DNA from: DAOTUB01 sp034437455
GTDB lineage: Bacteria; Chloroflexota; Anaerolineae; B4-G1
Assembly: GCA_034437455.1 (NCBI GenBank)
Contig: DAOTUB010000029.1
Location: 3,780 to 67,779, forward strand
DNA length: 64,000 nucleotides
Direction: 5' to 3'
The number at the start of each line of letters is the position of its first letter. Positions within the stretch are counted from its first letter, which is position 1. Both the position numbers and the translations under genes were made by a program. This document shows positions 42,648-51,088 of the stretch, piece by piece. A model generated the notes under the pieces. That model made no database searches. It saw only the letters and a program-made list of their open reading frames with translations, and was not told the origin of the DNA.

Positions 42648-43364
42648 CTATTCCTCCAGTCCGACCACCAATCGTTTGTTTATCTTCCCTTTGCTCTTGT
42701 AATCCACGATCTTTAGCGGGCCGACCTCGGAGGTGTTCGTCACGTGCGTCCCGCCGTCGGCCTGGATGTCCAATCCCTCGATCTCGACCACCCGCACCCG
42801 CGTGATGCGCTCCGGCAGCAGGTTGATTTTGGTGCGGATCAGGTCCGGGATCTGGAAAGCCTCCTCGCGAGGCAAGATGCGCACGTGCACCGGGCGGGCG
42901 GCGGCGACCTCGATGTTGATCTTTTCCTCGATCTCGTTCACCAGCTCCCGCTGCATGTGCTCGAACTCGAAATCCATCCGTCCTCGCAGCGGCTTCATAT
43001 TGCCGCCGGTCACCGACGCGCCATAGTCGCGCCAGATCACGCCGCACAGGATGTGCATGGCGGTGTGCGTGCGCATCAGCGCGTAGCGGTGCTCCCAATC
43101 GAGGACGCCCTTGACGCGCGTGCCCTCTGGCGGCGGTTCGCTGCTTAGTGTGTGCACCACGTGACCGTCGTTGTAGCCCGTTTTGACGACTTCCCACTTG
43201 TCGTCGTCCGCAAGCAGCCACCCGACGTCGTAGGGTTGTCCGCCGCCGCCGGGGTAGAACGCCGTTCGATCCAATGCTACTCGGTTGTCGTCTTCAAGTA
43301 CCTCGGTCACCACTGCCTCGAACTCGCGCAGGGTGCTGTCCGTCTGATAGAGTAATTCGATCAT
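42648..43364 (-). CDS. AlaX-like alanyl-tRNA editing hydrolase
   Basis: A 238-residue trans-editing protein. The editing-domain motifs are LDRTAFYPGGGGQPYD, the zinc pair RTHTAMHIL (HxxxH) and QADGGTHVTNTSEVG. Many relatives have CGGTH for the third zinc ligand; here it is DGGTH, so Asp may replace Cys. It hydrolyses mischarged aminoacyl-tRNA, usually Ser- or Gly-tRNA-Ala. The ATG overlaps the GNAT stop (ATGA). Both lie behind a T-box whose specifier reads as AUC (Ile). Confidence 0.9.
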   Translation of the reverse strand: MIELLYQTDSTLREFEAVVTEVLEDDNRVALDRTAFYPGGGGQPYDVGWLLADDDKWEVVKTGYNDGHVVHTLSSEPPPEGTRVKGVLDWEHRYALMRTHTAMHILCGVIWRDYGASVTGGNMKPLRGRMDFEFEHMQRELVNEIEEKINIEVAAARPVHVRILPREEAFQIPDLIRTKINLLPERITRVRVVEIEGLDIQADGGTHVTNTSEVGPLKIVDYKSKGKINKRLVVGLEE

Positions 43365-43849
43365 TCTTTCTCCAAATTGTACCAGAGTGTGTGCATGTAA
43401 TCCGTGCAACCGACGGCCCGCCAAAAGGCCTGGGAGACGGGATTGTTGTGGGCTACCTGTAGCTCCAGGTGAGAGACGCCTCGCTTGCGGAACCACGCCG
43501 TCAGCGTCTCAAAGAGTGCCCGTCCCACGCCGCTGCGCCTCGCCGCCGGATCCACGACAATGTCCGTCACGTAGCCGTACCGCCCAGGCTCGAAAACCGG
43601 GTACGGATCGCGCAGCGTGCCCATGATCTGGCCGATCAATTTGCCTTCCTCCTCGGCCACAAAGACGCACCAGTCCTCTTTGCCCCAGATGTCGTCCCGC
43701 ACGTGCTTTTCCCACGCTTGTTCTCCCTCTGGTGCAGGGGCAGGACGAAAACGCGGCTCGACCTGGGCGTGCAAGTCCATCATCTCCCGCCACAACCGCA
43801 GCATCTCTGGCATATCTCTCTCGGCGCCAGGCCGAATAGCGAACGTCAT
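43361..43849 (-). CDS. GNAT-family N-acetyltransferase
   Basis: A 162-residue acetyltransferase with FAIRPGAERDMPEMLRLWREM at the start and the acetyl-CoA loop VTDIVVDPAARRSGVGRALFE. The end HLELQVAHNNPVSQAFWRAVGC is typical. The acceptor is unknown; some GNATs acetylate amino acids or aminoacyl-nucleotides. GGAGGAAGG precedes ATG 43849. It is the first gene after a T-box terminator, so its transcription should depend on uncharged tRNA. Confidence 0.88.
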   Translation of the reverse strand: MTFAIRPGAERDMPEMLRLWREMMDLHAQVEPRFRPAPAPEGEQAWEKHVRDDIWGKEDWCVFVAEEEGKLIGQIMGTLRDPYPVFEPGRYGYVTDIVVDPAARRSGVGRALFETLTAWFRKRGVSHLELQVAHNNPVSQAFWRAVGCTDYMHTLWYNLEKE

Positions 43850-43864
43850 TCCTTCCTCCAAACG

Positions 43865-44140
43865 AAAAAGCTCCCATCCCCAAAGGGACGAGAGCCTACA
43901 ACTCCCGCGGTACCACCCCTCTTGCCCCGCGCAGGCGGAGCCTCTCTGTCAGCGACCAACATCGCCGCGTCCCGGTTAACGGTGGACGAGCCCGTCTGAG
44001 CTTACTTGGCCGGCGGCCTTTCGGTCAGCGGCTCCAGAGGGATTTTCGACGCGGTTCTCGGGCCTGGCTTTCACCGGTCCCAGGCTCTCTGGGCCGATAC
44101 CCCGCGCTTACTCGTCTCCATCATCGCCTTTGATAACGTG
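43865..44140 (-). ncRNA. T-box riboswitch leader (specifier AUC, Ile by alignment)
   Basis: On the minus strand the leader has AGUAA (S-turn region), AGAGAGCC and GGUGAAAGCC (stem I distal parts), GACGGG and CCGUUAACC, then the antiterminator core UGGUACCGCGG (43905-43915). A terminator hairpin with CGUCCC/GGGAUG and UUUUU (43865-43869) follows. The specifier region reads CGAAA-AUC-CCUCUGGAGC, which aligns base for base with glyQS CGAAA-GGC-AUUCUUGAGC, giving AUC at 44043-44041. It should read the charging of tRNA-Ile and control the GNAT-alaX pair. The 340-base gap between genes is filled by this leader and its promoter. Confidence 0.9.
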
Positions 44141-44146
44141 GCGTGC

Positions 44147-44175
44147 ATTATGCCACAGGAGCGCAGAGATGTCAA
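44147..44175 (-). promoter_or_regulatory. Promoter of the T-box transcript
   Basis: Minus strand: TTGACA (44170-44175), 17-base spacer, CATAAT (44147-44152). Start of transcription near 44140. Confidence 0.75.
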
Positions 44176-44190
44176 GCCTTTTGGGGCGTG

Positions 44191-45093
44191 TCAATTCAGC
44201 ACGTGCATCTGCGGCTTGAGCGGGATACGTTCGATCAGGTCGACGATGTCCGCGTCGGTGATCTGGTCGTCGGGTTTGTCGACCAGGCAGCGGCAGACGG
44301 CCTCCATCACGTTGGTGCCGAAGGAGCGACCCTCCAGACGGGGTGTGCTCGTCACCAGGATGTGCAGGTTGCGCTCCCGGAGCTCCTCGACGTTCCGGGC
44401 CGTGGTCGTGTTGGTGATGATGATCTTGCCCGAAAGGTCGTCGGGCATGTGGGAGCGGATCTGGACAAAGTCGCCCGTGATGATGTCGGCCTCGTGGTAA
44501 TAGCGAGCGTGTTTGGTCGAAGGCTCTTCTTCCTGCTCTTCTCCCAGCGCGTAGAAAAACGTAAAGGGTAGCTGAGTGAGGATGGGTAGCAAAATCGCGG
44601 CCAGAATGTGCAAGGCGCGCAGACCACGGACAGGGATGGGAAGACCAAGCGCAAATATCAGATCGCCAAAGGTGACGTCGCAGCCCGCCTCTACCATCGC
44701 CTTGGCCAGGCCGTAACGGTCTACACCCGTCGTCTGTAGCACTTTCTTTCCTTTGAGTGCGATGCCGTGCTCTTCAAGGGCTTGTAGTGCATAGGGAGCC
44801 AGGAGGTGTTTGAGGCCGTTGCCATCGCCCACCTTTGAGATTTTGATCGCCTCGCGGATGCGGCGGGCGTAGCGCCAATAGTAACGCCGACCGGCGACGA
44901 CCTGGTAGAACTCGGTGCCTCCCACGCCAAAGGCATCTACTTTGCCGTCGTTTTCGCGGTAGAGTTGGAGCGCTTTTTCCAGGTCGCCGTTGGTGCCCTG
45001 GCGGCTGATCCAGAAGCGTTCTCCCAGGAACTCGGCCTCGGTGGTGTGATCGCGGGTGGGCGATCCCAGGCTGACGCTAAGTACTTTTTTCAT
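44191..45093 (-). CDS. Conserved protein of unknown function (sometimes named quinate dehydrogenase-like)
   Basis: A 300-residue protein with a conserved start VLSVSLGSPTRDHTTEAEFLGERFWISRQGTNGD and a Rossmann-like central part (LKGKKVLQTTGVDRYGLAKAMVEAGCDVTFGDLIFALGLPIPV). One hydrophobic segment lies near residues 160-185. Similar proteins are labelled quinate 5-dehydrogenase in some genomes, without evidence I can cite; I do not assign a function. GAGAGG precedes the ATG. Confidence 0.65.
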   Translation of the reverse strand: MKKVLSVSLGSPTRDHTTEAEFLGERFWISRQGTNGDLEKALQLYRENDGKVDAFGVGGTEFYQVVAGRRYYWRYARRIREAIKISKVGDGNGLKHLLAPYALQALEEHGIALKGKKVLQTTGVDRYGLAKAMVEAGCDVTFGDLIFALGLPIPVRGLRALHILAAILLPILTQLPFTFFYALGEEQEEEPSTKHARYYHEADIITGDFVQIRSHMPDDLSGKIIITNTTTARNVEELRERNLHILVTSTPRLEGRSFGTNVMEAVCRCLVDKPDDQITDADIVDLIERIPLKPQMHVLN

Positions 45094-45114
45094 CGAAACC
45101 TCTCTTTCTGGTGG

Positions 45115-45525
45115 CTAGTATGGCGGCGGGCGCAAGATCAGTGTCGCCGTATCAAACTCAAAGGTAGTGCGAAACTGGGCAAGGAAGTTGACGCCCAAAG
45201 CACCATCAATACGTAAGCGAGGAGGAAAGTCTACCACACCTATTTCAAGATTTGTTATCTCAATGCCTCCGATTTGCAGGTAATCAAGTTTGAAGGTGGG
45301 GATTAGTGGAGCGCGAGTAGTGTGGGCGGTGCCGATCGCCAGCATTCGGTGAGGTTTGTGAAGAGATAAGCCGAGCCGGTTGGCGGTGCGTGGAACGACA
45401 ATGGTAATGGCGGCTTCTGTGTCAACCAACAAGCGTGCTCGTATCTTGCGATTCAGCCGCGTAGCGGCCACCAATACGCCACCGAGATGGCGTATACACC
45501 GAATCCGGTCAGATTGCCTGTTCAC
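45115..45525 (-). CDS. Retropepsin-like protein with altered catalytic motif
   Basis: A 136-residue protein with the aspartic-protease layout: VAATRLNRKIRARLLVDTEAAITIVVPRTANRLGL, then IDGALGVNFLAQF. The catalytic Asp-Thr-Gly triad reads Asp-Thr-Glu (DTEAA), so the Gly needed for the active-site turn is lost and activity is doubtful. It starts with GTG at 45525, overlapping the DUF5678-like partner. The pair mirrors 12005-12777. Confidence 0.75.
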   Translation of the reverse strand: MNRQSDRIRCIRHLGGVLVAATRLNRKIRARLLVDTEAAITIVVPRTANRLGLSLHKPHRMLAIGTAHTTRAPLIPTFKLDYLQIGGIEITNLEIGVVDFPPRLRIDGALGVNFLAQFRTTFEFDTATLILRPPPY

Positions 45526-45773
45526 AACACTACGACCATATCCTCTGGGATCGGTTCGCCGGTCCAGAATAGATAAGTATTAGTTTCGGGGCTTTGTTGG
45601 TGCAGAGCAAGTTCCTGGCTGACGAGGCGATCTACTTCTCGCTCCGAGCCGTGCCCGAGTACGCGGCCGGCTACTACCTGATGGTCTTTCACACGGGTAA
45701 CTCCAACCAAGACCCACTTATCGGGCCAACGAAGTTCGATTTCTTCGATCGTTAACTCAATATCTTTGGACAT
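45522..45773 (-). CDS. Small DUF5678-like protein, partner of the retropepsin-like gene
   Basis: An 83-residue protein: LTIEEIELRWPDKWVLVGVTRVKDHQVVAGRVLGHGSEREVDRLV is the same kind of short alpha/beta module as in the 12005 gene (W-V-hydrophobic strand, turn, V(V/I)AG strand, helix). It ends in EPIPEDMVVVL. It overlaps the aspartic-protease-like gene by four bases (GTGA). Function unknown. Confidence 0.65.
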   Translation of the reverse strand: MSKDIELTIEEIELRWPDKWVLVGVTRVKDHQVVAGRVLGHGSEREVDRLVSQELALHQQSPETNTYLFWTGEPIPEDMVVVL

Positions 45774-45848
45774 ATCTTTTATCCTTTTCTCGACTTGCCC
45801 GTAGTATACCACACTGCACATTCATTGTCTATCGCATACGCGCCACTG

Positions 45849-46778
45849 CTAGTCCGGCCACACCGGTAGGAATATGGACCACTGTTCGGGCCGGGCGCGG
45901 ATGAACTCCTCGAGTTGAGCAGTCACACGCCGCAGGTTGATGCTGAACTCTTCGTCCGGGTCGCCGGTGCGCACCATCTCCAGCGGCGGTGCAAAGCGCA
46001 CTGTGTTGACTCCCTGCAAGTCTCGATAGGGGCTGCCGACGAGGATAGCCGCGTCGGTCTTGAGCGCGAGCCGGACGTGACCGGTCGGCAGTGCTGCCGG
46101 GCGACCAAAGAACTCGACTCGCTCCGCTGTGTCCTCTACGGGCCGATCGATGCCGGTCACCACGATTCCTCCGTTGCGCAACCACCGGATCGCTTGGCGC
46201 AACGCCGGGACGTTGATGGGTGTCAGATGCAGACCGGCCTGCACGCGCATCTGATCCATCAGAGCAAAGCCGCCGCCCGGGGGGATTGCCAGTCCCAACA
46301 CCTGGACCTCGATCCCGTAGGCAGCCAACGTCAGGAGGAACAGATTAAAGTTGCCGGTGTGGACTCCGACGACGATCAACCCCTTGCCGCGCTGCTGCGC
46401 CTGTTCGATATAGTCCCAGGCTTCGGATGGGATGTGAATGGCTGAGCGCATGGCTTCCGGTCCCTGGCCTACCAGATGCCAAAAGTCATAGTTGTTGCGG
46501 GCGTTGTTGCGAAAAACCTGGCGCACCATTCGGTGCAGCGTCTTCTCCTCGACCTGCGGGCCGACCACCTGGCGTAGATTGGCATGTACGACCCAGTAGA
46601 TTTCTGGTTCGAGTCCGTTGATCAGTCCGGAGATGAGATCCGCCACACCGTACCCGAGGAGCGGCGGCGCGTACTTGCTGAGCCAGATCCCTGCGCCGGT
46701 GACCAGTCCGCTGCCGAGAAATCGTTGGAGTGATGTGGGTTGGGTTTGCCGCTTGTCGCGGCGGTCTTGGGAATTCAT
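45849..46778 (-). CDS. LpxL/HtrB-type lysophospholipid acyltransferase family protein
   Basis: A 309-residue protein with the acyltransferase motif GVHTGNFNLFLLTLAAYGIEVQVLGL (HxxNF in place of HxxNWE), then TGIDRPVEDTAERVEFFGRPAALPTGHVRLALKTDAAIL, the family's second and third blocks. It should transfer an acyl chain to a glycolipid or phospholipid precursor in the membrane. The start at 46778 is preferred because an upstream ATG at 46790 overlaps the -10. Confidence 0.82.
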   Translation of the reverse strand: MNSQDRRDKRQTQPTSLQRFLGSGLVTGAGIWLSKYAPPLLGYGVADLISGLINGLEPEIYWVVHANLRQVVGPQVEEKTLHRMVRQVFRNNARNNYDFWHLVGQGPEAMRSAIHIPSEAWDYIEQAQQRGKGLIVVGVHTGNFNLFLLTLAAYGIEVQVLGLAIPPGGGFALMDQMRVQAGLHLTPINVPALRQAIRWLRNGGIVVTGIDRPVEDTAERVEFFGRPAALPTGHVRLALKTDAAILVGSPYRDLQGVNTVRFAPPLEMVRTGDPDEEFSINLRRVTAQLEEFIRARPEQWSIFLPVWPD

Positions 46779-46788
46779 GGTGATGCGC

Positions 46789-46817
46789 ATTCTATAACTG
46801 ATTGGAGTAAGAGTCAA
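46789..46817 (-). promoter_or_regulatory. Promoter of the acyltransferase gene
   Basis: Minus strand: TTGACT (46812-46817), 17-base spacer, TAGAAT (46789-46794). The start of transcription is only a few bases before ATG 46778, so the mRNA would be nearly leaderless. Confidence 0.5.
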
Positions 46818-46900
46818 CTTTGGAAGCCATTTGCCCTGCTTACGGCAGTGTGTTACAATTTGGTCCAGGATAGAATGGTGCAGCAAGTGAGGAATGATCA

Positions 46901-47434
46901 ATGAGCGATACACAACTTCCAAAAGGCTACGTGCAGGTCTACACAGGGGACGGCAAAGGCAAGACGACCGCTGCGCTTGGCCTGGCACTGCGAGCCTCTG
47001 GCCACGGACTGCGCACCTACGTCGGCCAGTTTATGAAAGGTCAGCACTATGGAGAACTGGAGGCCCTGTGCGATCACCCTGGCATCACGATCGAGCAGTA
47101 CGGGGACGTGCGCTGCATCCGCCGCGAGGAGGTCACCCCGGAGCACGTCGCCCAGGCTCGGCGAGGGCTGGAGCGGGCGCGGGAGGCGATGCTCTCCGGG
47201 CAGTACGACATCGTGGTGCTGGACGAGCTCAACGTGGCGATCTGGTTCGGCTTGCTGACCGTGAAGGAGGTGCTGGCGCTGCTCGAACAGCGACCGGAGC
47301 GCGTGGAACTGATCCTCACCGGTCGCCGCGCTCCGCAGGAATTGATCGAGCGGGCGGACCTGGTGACAGAGATGCGGGAGGTGAAGCACTACTACCAGCA
47401 GGGTGTGATGGCGCGGGCGGGAATTGAACGGTGA
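46901..47434 (+). CDS. cobO: Cob(I)yrinic acid a,c-diamide adenosyltransferase
   Basis: A 177-residue CobA/CobO/BtuR-type enzyme with P-loop GYVQVYTGDGKGKTTAALGLAL, VGQFMKG, VVLDELNVAIWFGL and LTGRRAPQELIERADLVTEM. It adds the 5'-deoxyadenosyl group to cobalamin precursors, giving adenosylcobalamin, the ligand CarH needs. It stands alone without other cobalamin genes, consistent with salvage. The ATG follows a weak GAGGAA. Confidence 0.95.
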   Translation: MSDTQLPKGYVQVYTGDGKGKTTAALGLALRASGHGLRTYVGQFMKGQHYGELEALCDHPGITIEQYGDVRCIRREEVTPEHVAQARRGLERAREAMLSGQYDIVVLDELNVAIWFGLLTVKEVLALLEQRPERVELILTGRRAPQELIERADLVTEMREVKHYYQQGVMARAGIER

Positions 47435-47447
47435 GGGTCGCGGTTAA

Positions 47448-48779
47448 ATGAATACCATTGTGTCCTCTCGCTCGCTCTGTGTGATCTTGTCCATGCTGCT
47501 GGCTTGCCTGGTTGCGCTGTTCCTCCTGGGCGGGCTTGCCGTCGCCGCTCCCGACTCGCCTCAGAGGGCGTCTATTGCTCACGAGCAGGCCATCTCTGAC
47601 GTCATTTTTCAGATCACCACCCAGACGCTGGTTTATGAACTGACCGGGCTGACCGGCGAGCGGCCTGTCATTGTGGCTGGTTCTCTCTACACAATTGCTA
47701 CCCGTAACTCTTACCAGACGGAAGCGATCTCGATGGCGACCCGTTACGTCTATGAGCAACTTGCCGCCGATGGTTTGGGCGTCGCTTACCATAACTATAC
47801 CTGGAAAACAATCTATCACTGGCGCAACGTGGTGGCGGAAAAGCCGGGCGCAGTGGATCCCAACGCGATCTATATCATCACCGCTCACGTGGACGATCTG
47901 CCCGAAGGCGACCTGGCTCCCGGCGCGGACGACAATGGTTCCGGCTCCGTCGCCGTCCTGATGGCTGCCCGGCTGTTGGAGAGCCATCACTTTGCCCACA
48001 CCCTTCGCTTCGTCCTCTTTACCGGCGAGGAGCAGGGATTGCGGGGCAGCGACGCTTATGTAACTGATTGCGCGGCTCGTGGGGAGAGCATTGAGGGTGT
48101 GATCAACCTGGATATGATCGGCTACAACACCGGTGAGCCATTGTTCGACGTCTATGCTCGCAGTGGAACCGAGCCGGGTGCTTCCGAGTCTCGACAACTG
48201 GCCGACGTCATCTCAGACGTGGTGGGGATATACAACCTCGATCTTATCCCGCACCGGATTGATGATGACAAGTATCCCTTGAAGTATGGGAGCGATCAGT
48301 GGAGTTTCCTCACGTATGGCTACCCGGCGATTTTGGTCATCGAAGATTGGGATGACTCTACGTCCCACTATCACAAAATCTCTGATAGGCTCTCCACGCT
48401 CGATCTGGACTATTATGCCGACGCCACTCGCGCCGCCATCGCTGCCATCGCTCACCTGGGGCAACTGCTGCCGGAGGGCCATCTTTCGGGCACGATTCAC
48501 GCTCTGGACACGGGTTATCCGTTGCCCGATGCCACAGTCGTCGCTTCCTGCCCGGCGTATCACGATGTTTTTACTACCGTGACGAACGTCAGTGGGACTT
48601 TTTTCTCGACCCTTCCAGCCGGCAGTTATACGATCACCGTTCGTCCGTTGTCTCCCAGGTATCGCTCCGCTACCATAACCAACGTGCTCGTCATCACCGA
48701 CACCGTTGCGGTGCGAGACGTCGCGCTGGAGCTGTGGCCATACTCGTTTTACCTGCCCCGGATCGCCCGTGAATGGTAA
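47448..48779 (+). CDS. Secreted M28-family aminopeptidase with carboxypeptidase-regulatory-like domain
   Basis: A 443-residue exported peptidase. The signal peptide is residues 1-33 (SMLLACLVALFLLGGLAVAA). The zinc-peptidase region has ITAHVDD, GADDNGSGS, FVLFTGEEQGLRGS and NLDMIGYN, with His in STSHYHKISD; these are the five metal ligands of M28. Residues about 340-430 form a beta-sandwich (GHLSGTIHALDTGYPLPDATV). The end reads YSFYLPRIAREW, a YLPxI tail common on exported Chloroflexota proteins. It overlaps the HAD gene by eleven bases. Confidence 0.92.
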   Translation: MNTIVSSRSLCVILSMLLACLVALFLLGGLAVAAPDSPQRASIAHEQAISDVIFQITTQTLVYELTGLTGERPVIVAGSLYTIATRNSYQTEAISMATRYVYEQLAADGLGVAYHNYTWKTIYHWRNVVAEKPGAVDPNAIYIITAHVDDLPEGDLAPGADDNGSGSVAVLMAARLLESHHFAHTLRFVLFTGEEQGLRGSDAYVTDCAARGESIEGVINLDMIGYNTGEPLFDVYARSGTEPGASESRQLADVISDVVGIYNLDLIPHRIDDDKYPLKYGSDQWSFLTYGYPAILVIEDWDDSTSHYHKISDRLSTLDLDYYADATRAAIAAIAHLGQLLPEGHLSGTIHALDTGYPLPDATVVASCPAYHDVFTTVTNVSGTFFSTLPAGSYTITVRPLSPRYRSATITNVLVITDTVAVRDVALELWPYSFYLPRIAREW

Positions 48780-49563
48780 GCGCATTTTCTCTGGCTACGT
48801 CTTTGATCTGGACGGCACCGTTTATTTGGGGGATGCGCTTTTGCCGGGAGCCAGACGCATGGTCGAGACGCTGCGAGCGATGGGTTCCCGCGTCGTTTTT
48901 CTCAGCAACAAGCCCCTCCAAACCCGCGCCGATTACGCCGCCAAACTGACCCGCCTAGGCATCCCCACCGCGCCCGACGAGGTGATCAATTCCTCCTGGG
49001 TGCTGATCCGTTGGCTGGAGCGAGAGGCACCAGGCGCGGCCCTCTTTGTCGTCGGAGAGCCGCCACTGCTCGCGGAGTTGCGTGCTGCTGGCTTTCGCCT
49101 GACCGACCGGGCCGCCGAGGTCGAGTTCGTCGTCGCCTCCTTCGACCGCACCTTCGACTATCGCAAGCTCCAGGTCGCCTTCGACGCTATCCGCGCCGGG
49201 GCGCGCTTCGTCGCCACCAACGCCGACCGCTACTGTCCTACTCCGAGCGGTGGACTCCCCGACGCGGCAGCCGTCATCGGCGCGATCGAGGGCTGCACCG
49301 GCAAGAGCGTCGAGGTCGTCGTCGGCAAACCCTCGCCCATCACCGCCCGCGCCATCCTCGACCGCTTGCAACTCCTCGCTGCGGAGTGCATCATCGTTGG
49401 GGACCGGCTGGAGACGGATATTTTGATGGGTCAGGAGGCGGGAATGGCGACCGCGGTCGTGCTCACCGGCGTCACCACGCCCGAACTGCTGGCTGCTTCC
49501 GAGATTCAGTCCGACTACGTGCTCCGCCGGCTGGACGAGTTGTTGCCCGCGCCGGATTTGTGA
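48769..49563 (+). CDS. HAD-IIA family phosphatase (NagD-like)
   Basis: A 264-residue HAD hydrolase: GYVFDLDGTVYLGD (nucleophile Asp), FLSNKPLQTR, the cap, ARFVATNADRYCPTPSGG, VGKPSPITARAIL and IVGDRLETDILMGQEAGM. It removes phosphate from small molecules. GTG 48769 is the start, inside the previous gene's 3' end, with no strong ribosome site, so coupled translation is likely. Confidence 0.92.
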   Translation: MNGKRIFSGYVFDLDGTVYLGDALLPGARRMVETLRAMGSRVVFLSNKPLQTRADYAAKLTRLGIPTAPDEVINSSWVLIRWLEREAPGAALFVVGEPPLLAELRAAGFRLTDRAAEVEFVVASFDRTFDYRKLQVAFDAIRAGARFVATNADRYCPTPSGGLPDAAAVIGAIEGCTGKSVEVVVGKPSPITARAILDRLQLLAAECIIVGDRLETDILMGQEAGMATAVVLTGVTTPELLAASEIQSDYVLRRLDELLPAPDL

Positions 49564-49576
49564 ATCTCGGACGATT

Positions 49577-50011
49577 TCACAAGTGTCGCGTAGCTCGCTG
49601 CAGGGCGCAGGCCAGGATGTCGGCGTGATCAAAGGCTAGCGGTGGTGGGTCGTGGGCAGGCCACCAGCGAGCCTCGGCGGCGTCGTCCCCGGCGCGGGTG
49701 GGGGTGGTGGGGAGGACCAGTGCCAGGTAGGCCACCGTGATGACGTGACCGCGCGGGTCCCGCCCCGGATCGCCAAAGGTGTGCAGTTGCTCCAGGTGGA
49801 CGTCCCGGACGCCGGTCTCCTCCTCCAGTTCCCGCCGCGCCGCTTCCTCCAGCGACTCGCCCACTTCGACAAAGCCGCCAGGGATGGCCCACTTTCCCTC
49901 GAAGGGCGGATGTCCGCGCCGGATGAGCAACACCTGCAACTTCTCCTCGCGCTGGGTGAAGATGACGACGTCTGCGGTCACGGACGGGTGTGGGTAGTCT
50001 TCCAGTGGCAT
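49577..50011 (-). CDS. Nudix hydrolase
   Basis: A 144-residue protein with the Nudix box GGFVEVGESLEEAARRELEE followed by ETGV, and HPSVTADVVIFTQREEKLQVLLIRRG at the start. It belongs to the ADP-ribose pyrophosphatase or NrtR-like branch without the DNA-binding part. It hydrolyses nucleoside diphosphate derivatives; the exact one is unknown. Confidence 0.93.
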   Translation of the reverse strand: MPLEDYPHPSVTADVVIFTQREEKLQVLLIRRGHPPFEGKWAIPGGFVEVGESLEEAARRELEEETGVRDVHLEQLHTFGDPGRDPRGHVITVAYLALVLPTTPTRAGDDAAEARWWPAHDPPPLAFDHADILACALQRATRHL

Positions 50012-50037
50012 AGGCAGCCTCTTTTCTCAGTGAGACC

Positions 50038-51066
50038 TCAAGGCGTGATCACCGTGCGCACAGCGTCGCCAAACTGCTCAAGCCCCGCCATTGCCTCGTT
50101 GATCGCGTCGGCGTCCAATGGTACGGTGCGGGTGATCACGTCCGAGAGGTCGAGCTTCCCCCGGCGGACGAGCTCGATCAACAGCGGCAGCTCCTGCAGC
50201 AGGTGATCGTTGGAGCCGATGACCTCGGCCTCTTTGCCCAGGAGTTGCCGGTAGACGTCGATCTCGAGGGGCTTGTCGGTAAGCCCCACCATCACGGCGC
50301 GACCGAGTATCGCCAGGGAGTGGACTGCCTGTTGCATCGTCTGGGGAAGTCCGATCAGTTCGAGGGCCACATCCACGCCTCGCCCCCTGGTCAGCCGGTG
50401 AATCTCGGCCACCGGATCGCCCTGCGCGGCGTTCACCGGGATCGCGCCGTGTGTTTCGGCCAGCGCCAGTTTGCTCTCGTTGATGTCCACCGCATAGACC
50501 TCCAGAGCGCCAAAAGCGCGGGTGAGCTGGATGGCCGACATGCCCAATCCCCCGACCCCAAAGATCGCCGCCGTCTCGCCCGGTTGGAACCTCGCTTTGC
50601 GCAGGGCGTGGAACGAGGTGGCCGAGGAGCACATCATCACCGCTCCCTGCTCGAAGGGGATCTCGTCGGGCAGGAGCACGGCGCTGCGGGCGGGCACGGC
50701 GATGTACTCGGCGTAGCCGCCGTCGCGGTGTTTGCCGATCATGGCGCCCTCGGCGCAGAACTGCTCGCTGCCCACGCTGCAATAATAACAATCGCCGCAA
50801 GTGACCAGGTAATGCAGACAGACCCGATCGCCGAACTGCACGTTGGTCACTTGCGGCCCGATTTCTTCCACGACCCCGGCGACCTCGTGCCCCAAGGTCT
50901 GGGGCAACGAGCTGACCGGCGAGACACCCGCCCGGTAGTGCACGTCCGAGTGGCAAATCCCGGTGGCCTTGACGCGCACGAGCACATCTCTCTCGCCCAC
51001 GTGGGGCAGAGGCACCTCTCGCATCTCCAGGGGTTTTCCTATTTCGATCAATTGAACGGCTTTCAT
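50038..51066 (-). CDS. Zinc-dependent alcohol dehydrogenase (MDR family)
   Basis: A 342-residue medium-chain dehydrogenase. Catalytic zinc ligands are Cys in ATGICHSDVHY and His/Glu in LGHEVAGVVEEIG; the structural zinc loop CGDCYYCSVGSEQFC has four Cys. The NAD-binding motif is IFGVGGLGMSAIQL. It oxidises alcohols or reduces aldehydes. GGAGGAA precedes ATG 51066. The amidohydrolase gene lies 22 bases upstream on the same strand. Confidence 0.93.
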   Translation of the reverse strand: MKAVQLIEIGKPLEMREVPLPHVGERDVLVRVKATGICHSDVHYRAGVSPVSSLPQTLGHEVAGVVEEIGPQVTNVQFGDRVCLHYLVTCGDCYYCSVGSEQFCAEGAMIGKHRDGGYAEYIAVPARSAVLLPDEIPFEQGAVMMCSSATSFHALRKARFQPGETAAIFGVGGLGMSAIQLTRAFGALEVYAVDINESKLALAETHGAIPVNAAQGDPVAEIHRLTRGRGVDVALELIGLPQTMQQAVHSLAILGRAVMVGLTDKPLEIDVYRQLLGKEAEVIGSNDHLLQELPLLIELVRRGKLDLSDVITRTVPLDADAINEAMAGLEQFGDAVRTVITP

Positions 51067-51088
51067 GCGGTTCCTCCGTTGTTGATTT

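Noticed and set aside
46779..46900. Cobalamin riboswitch before cobO
   Set aside because: The gap is about 120 bases and shows no B12-box-like conserved sequence.
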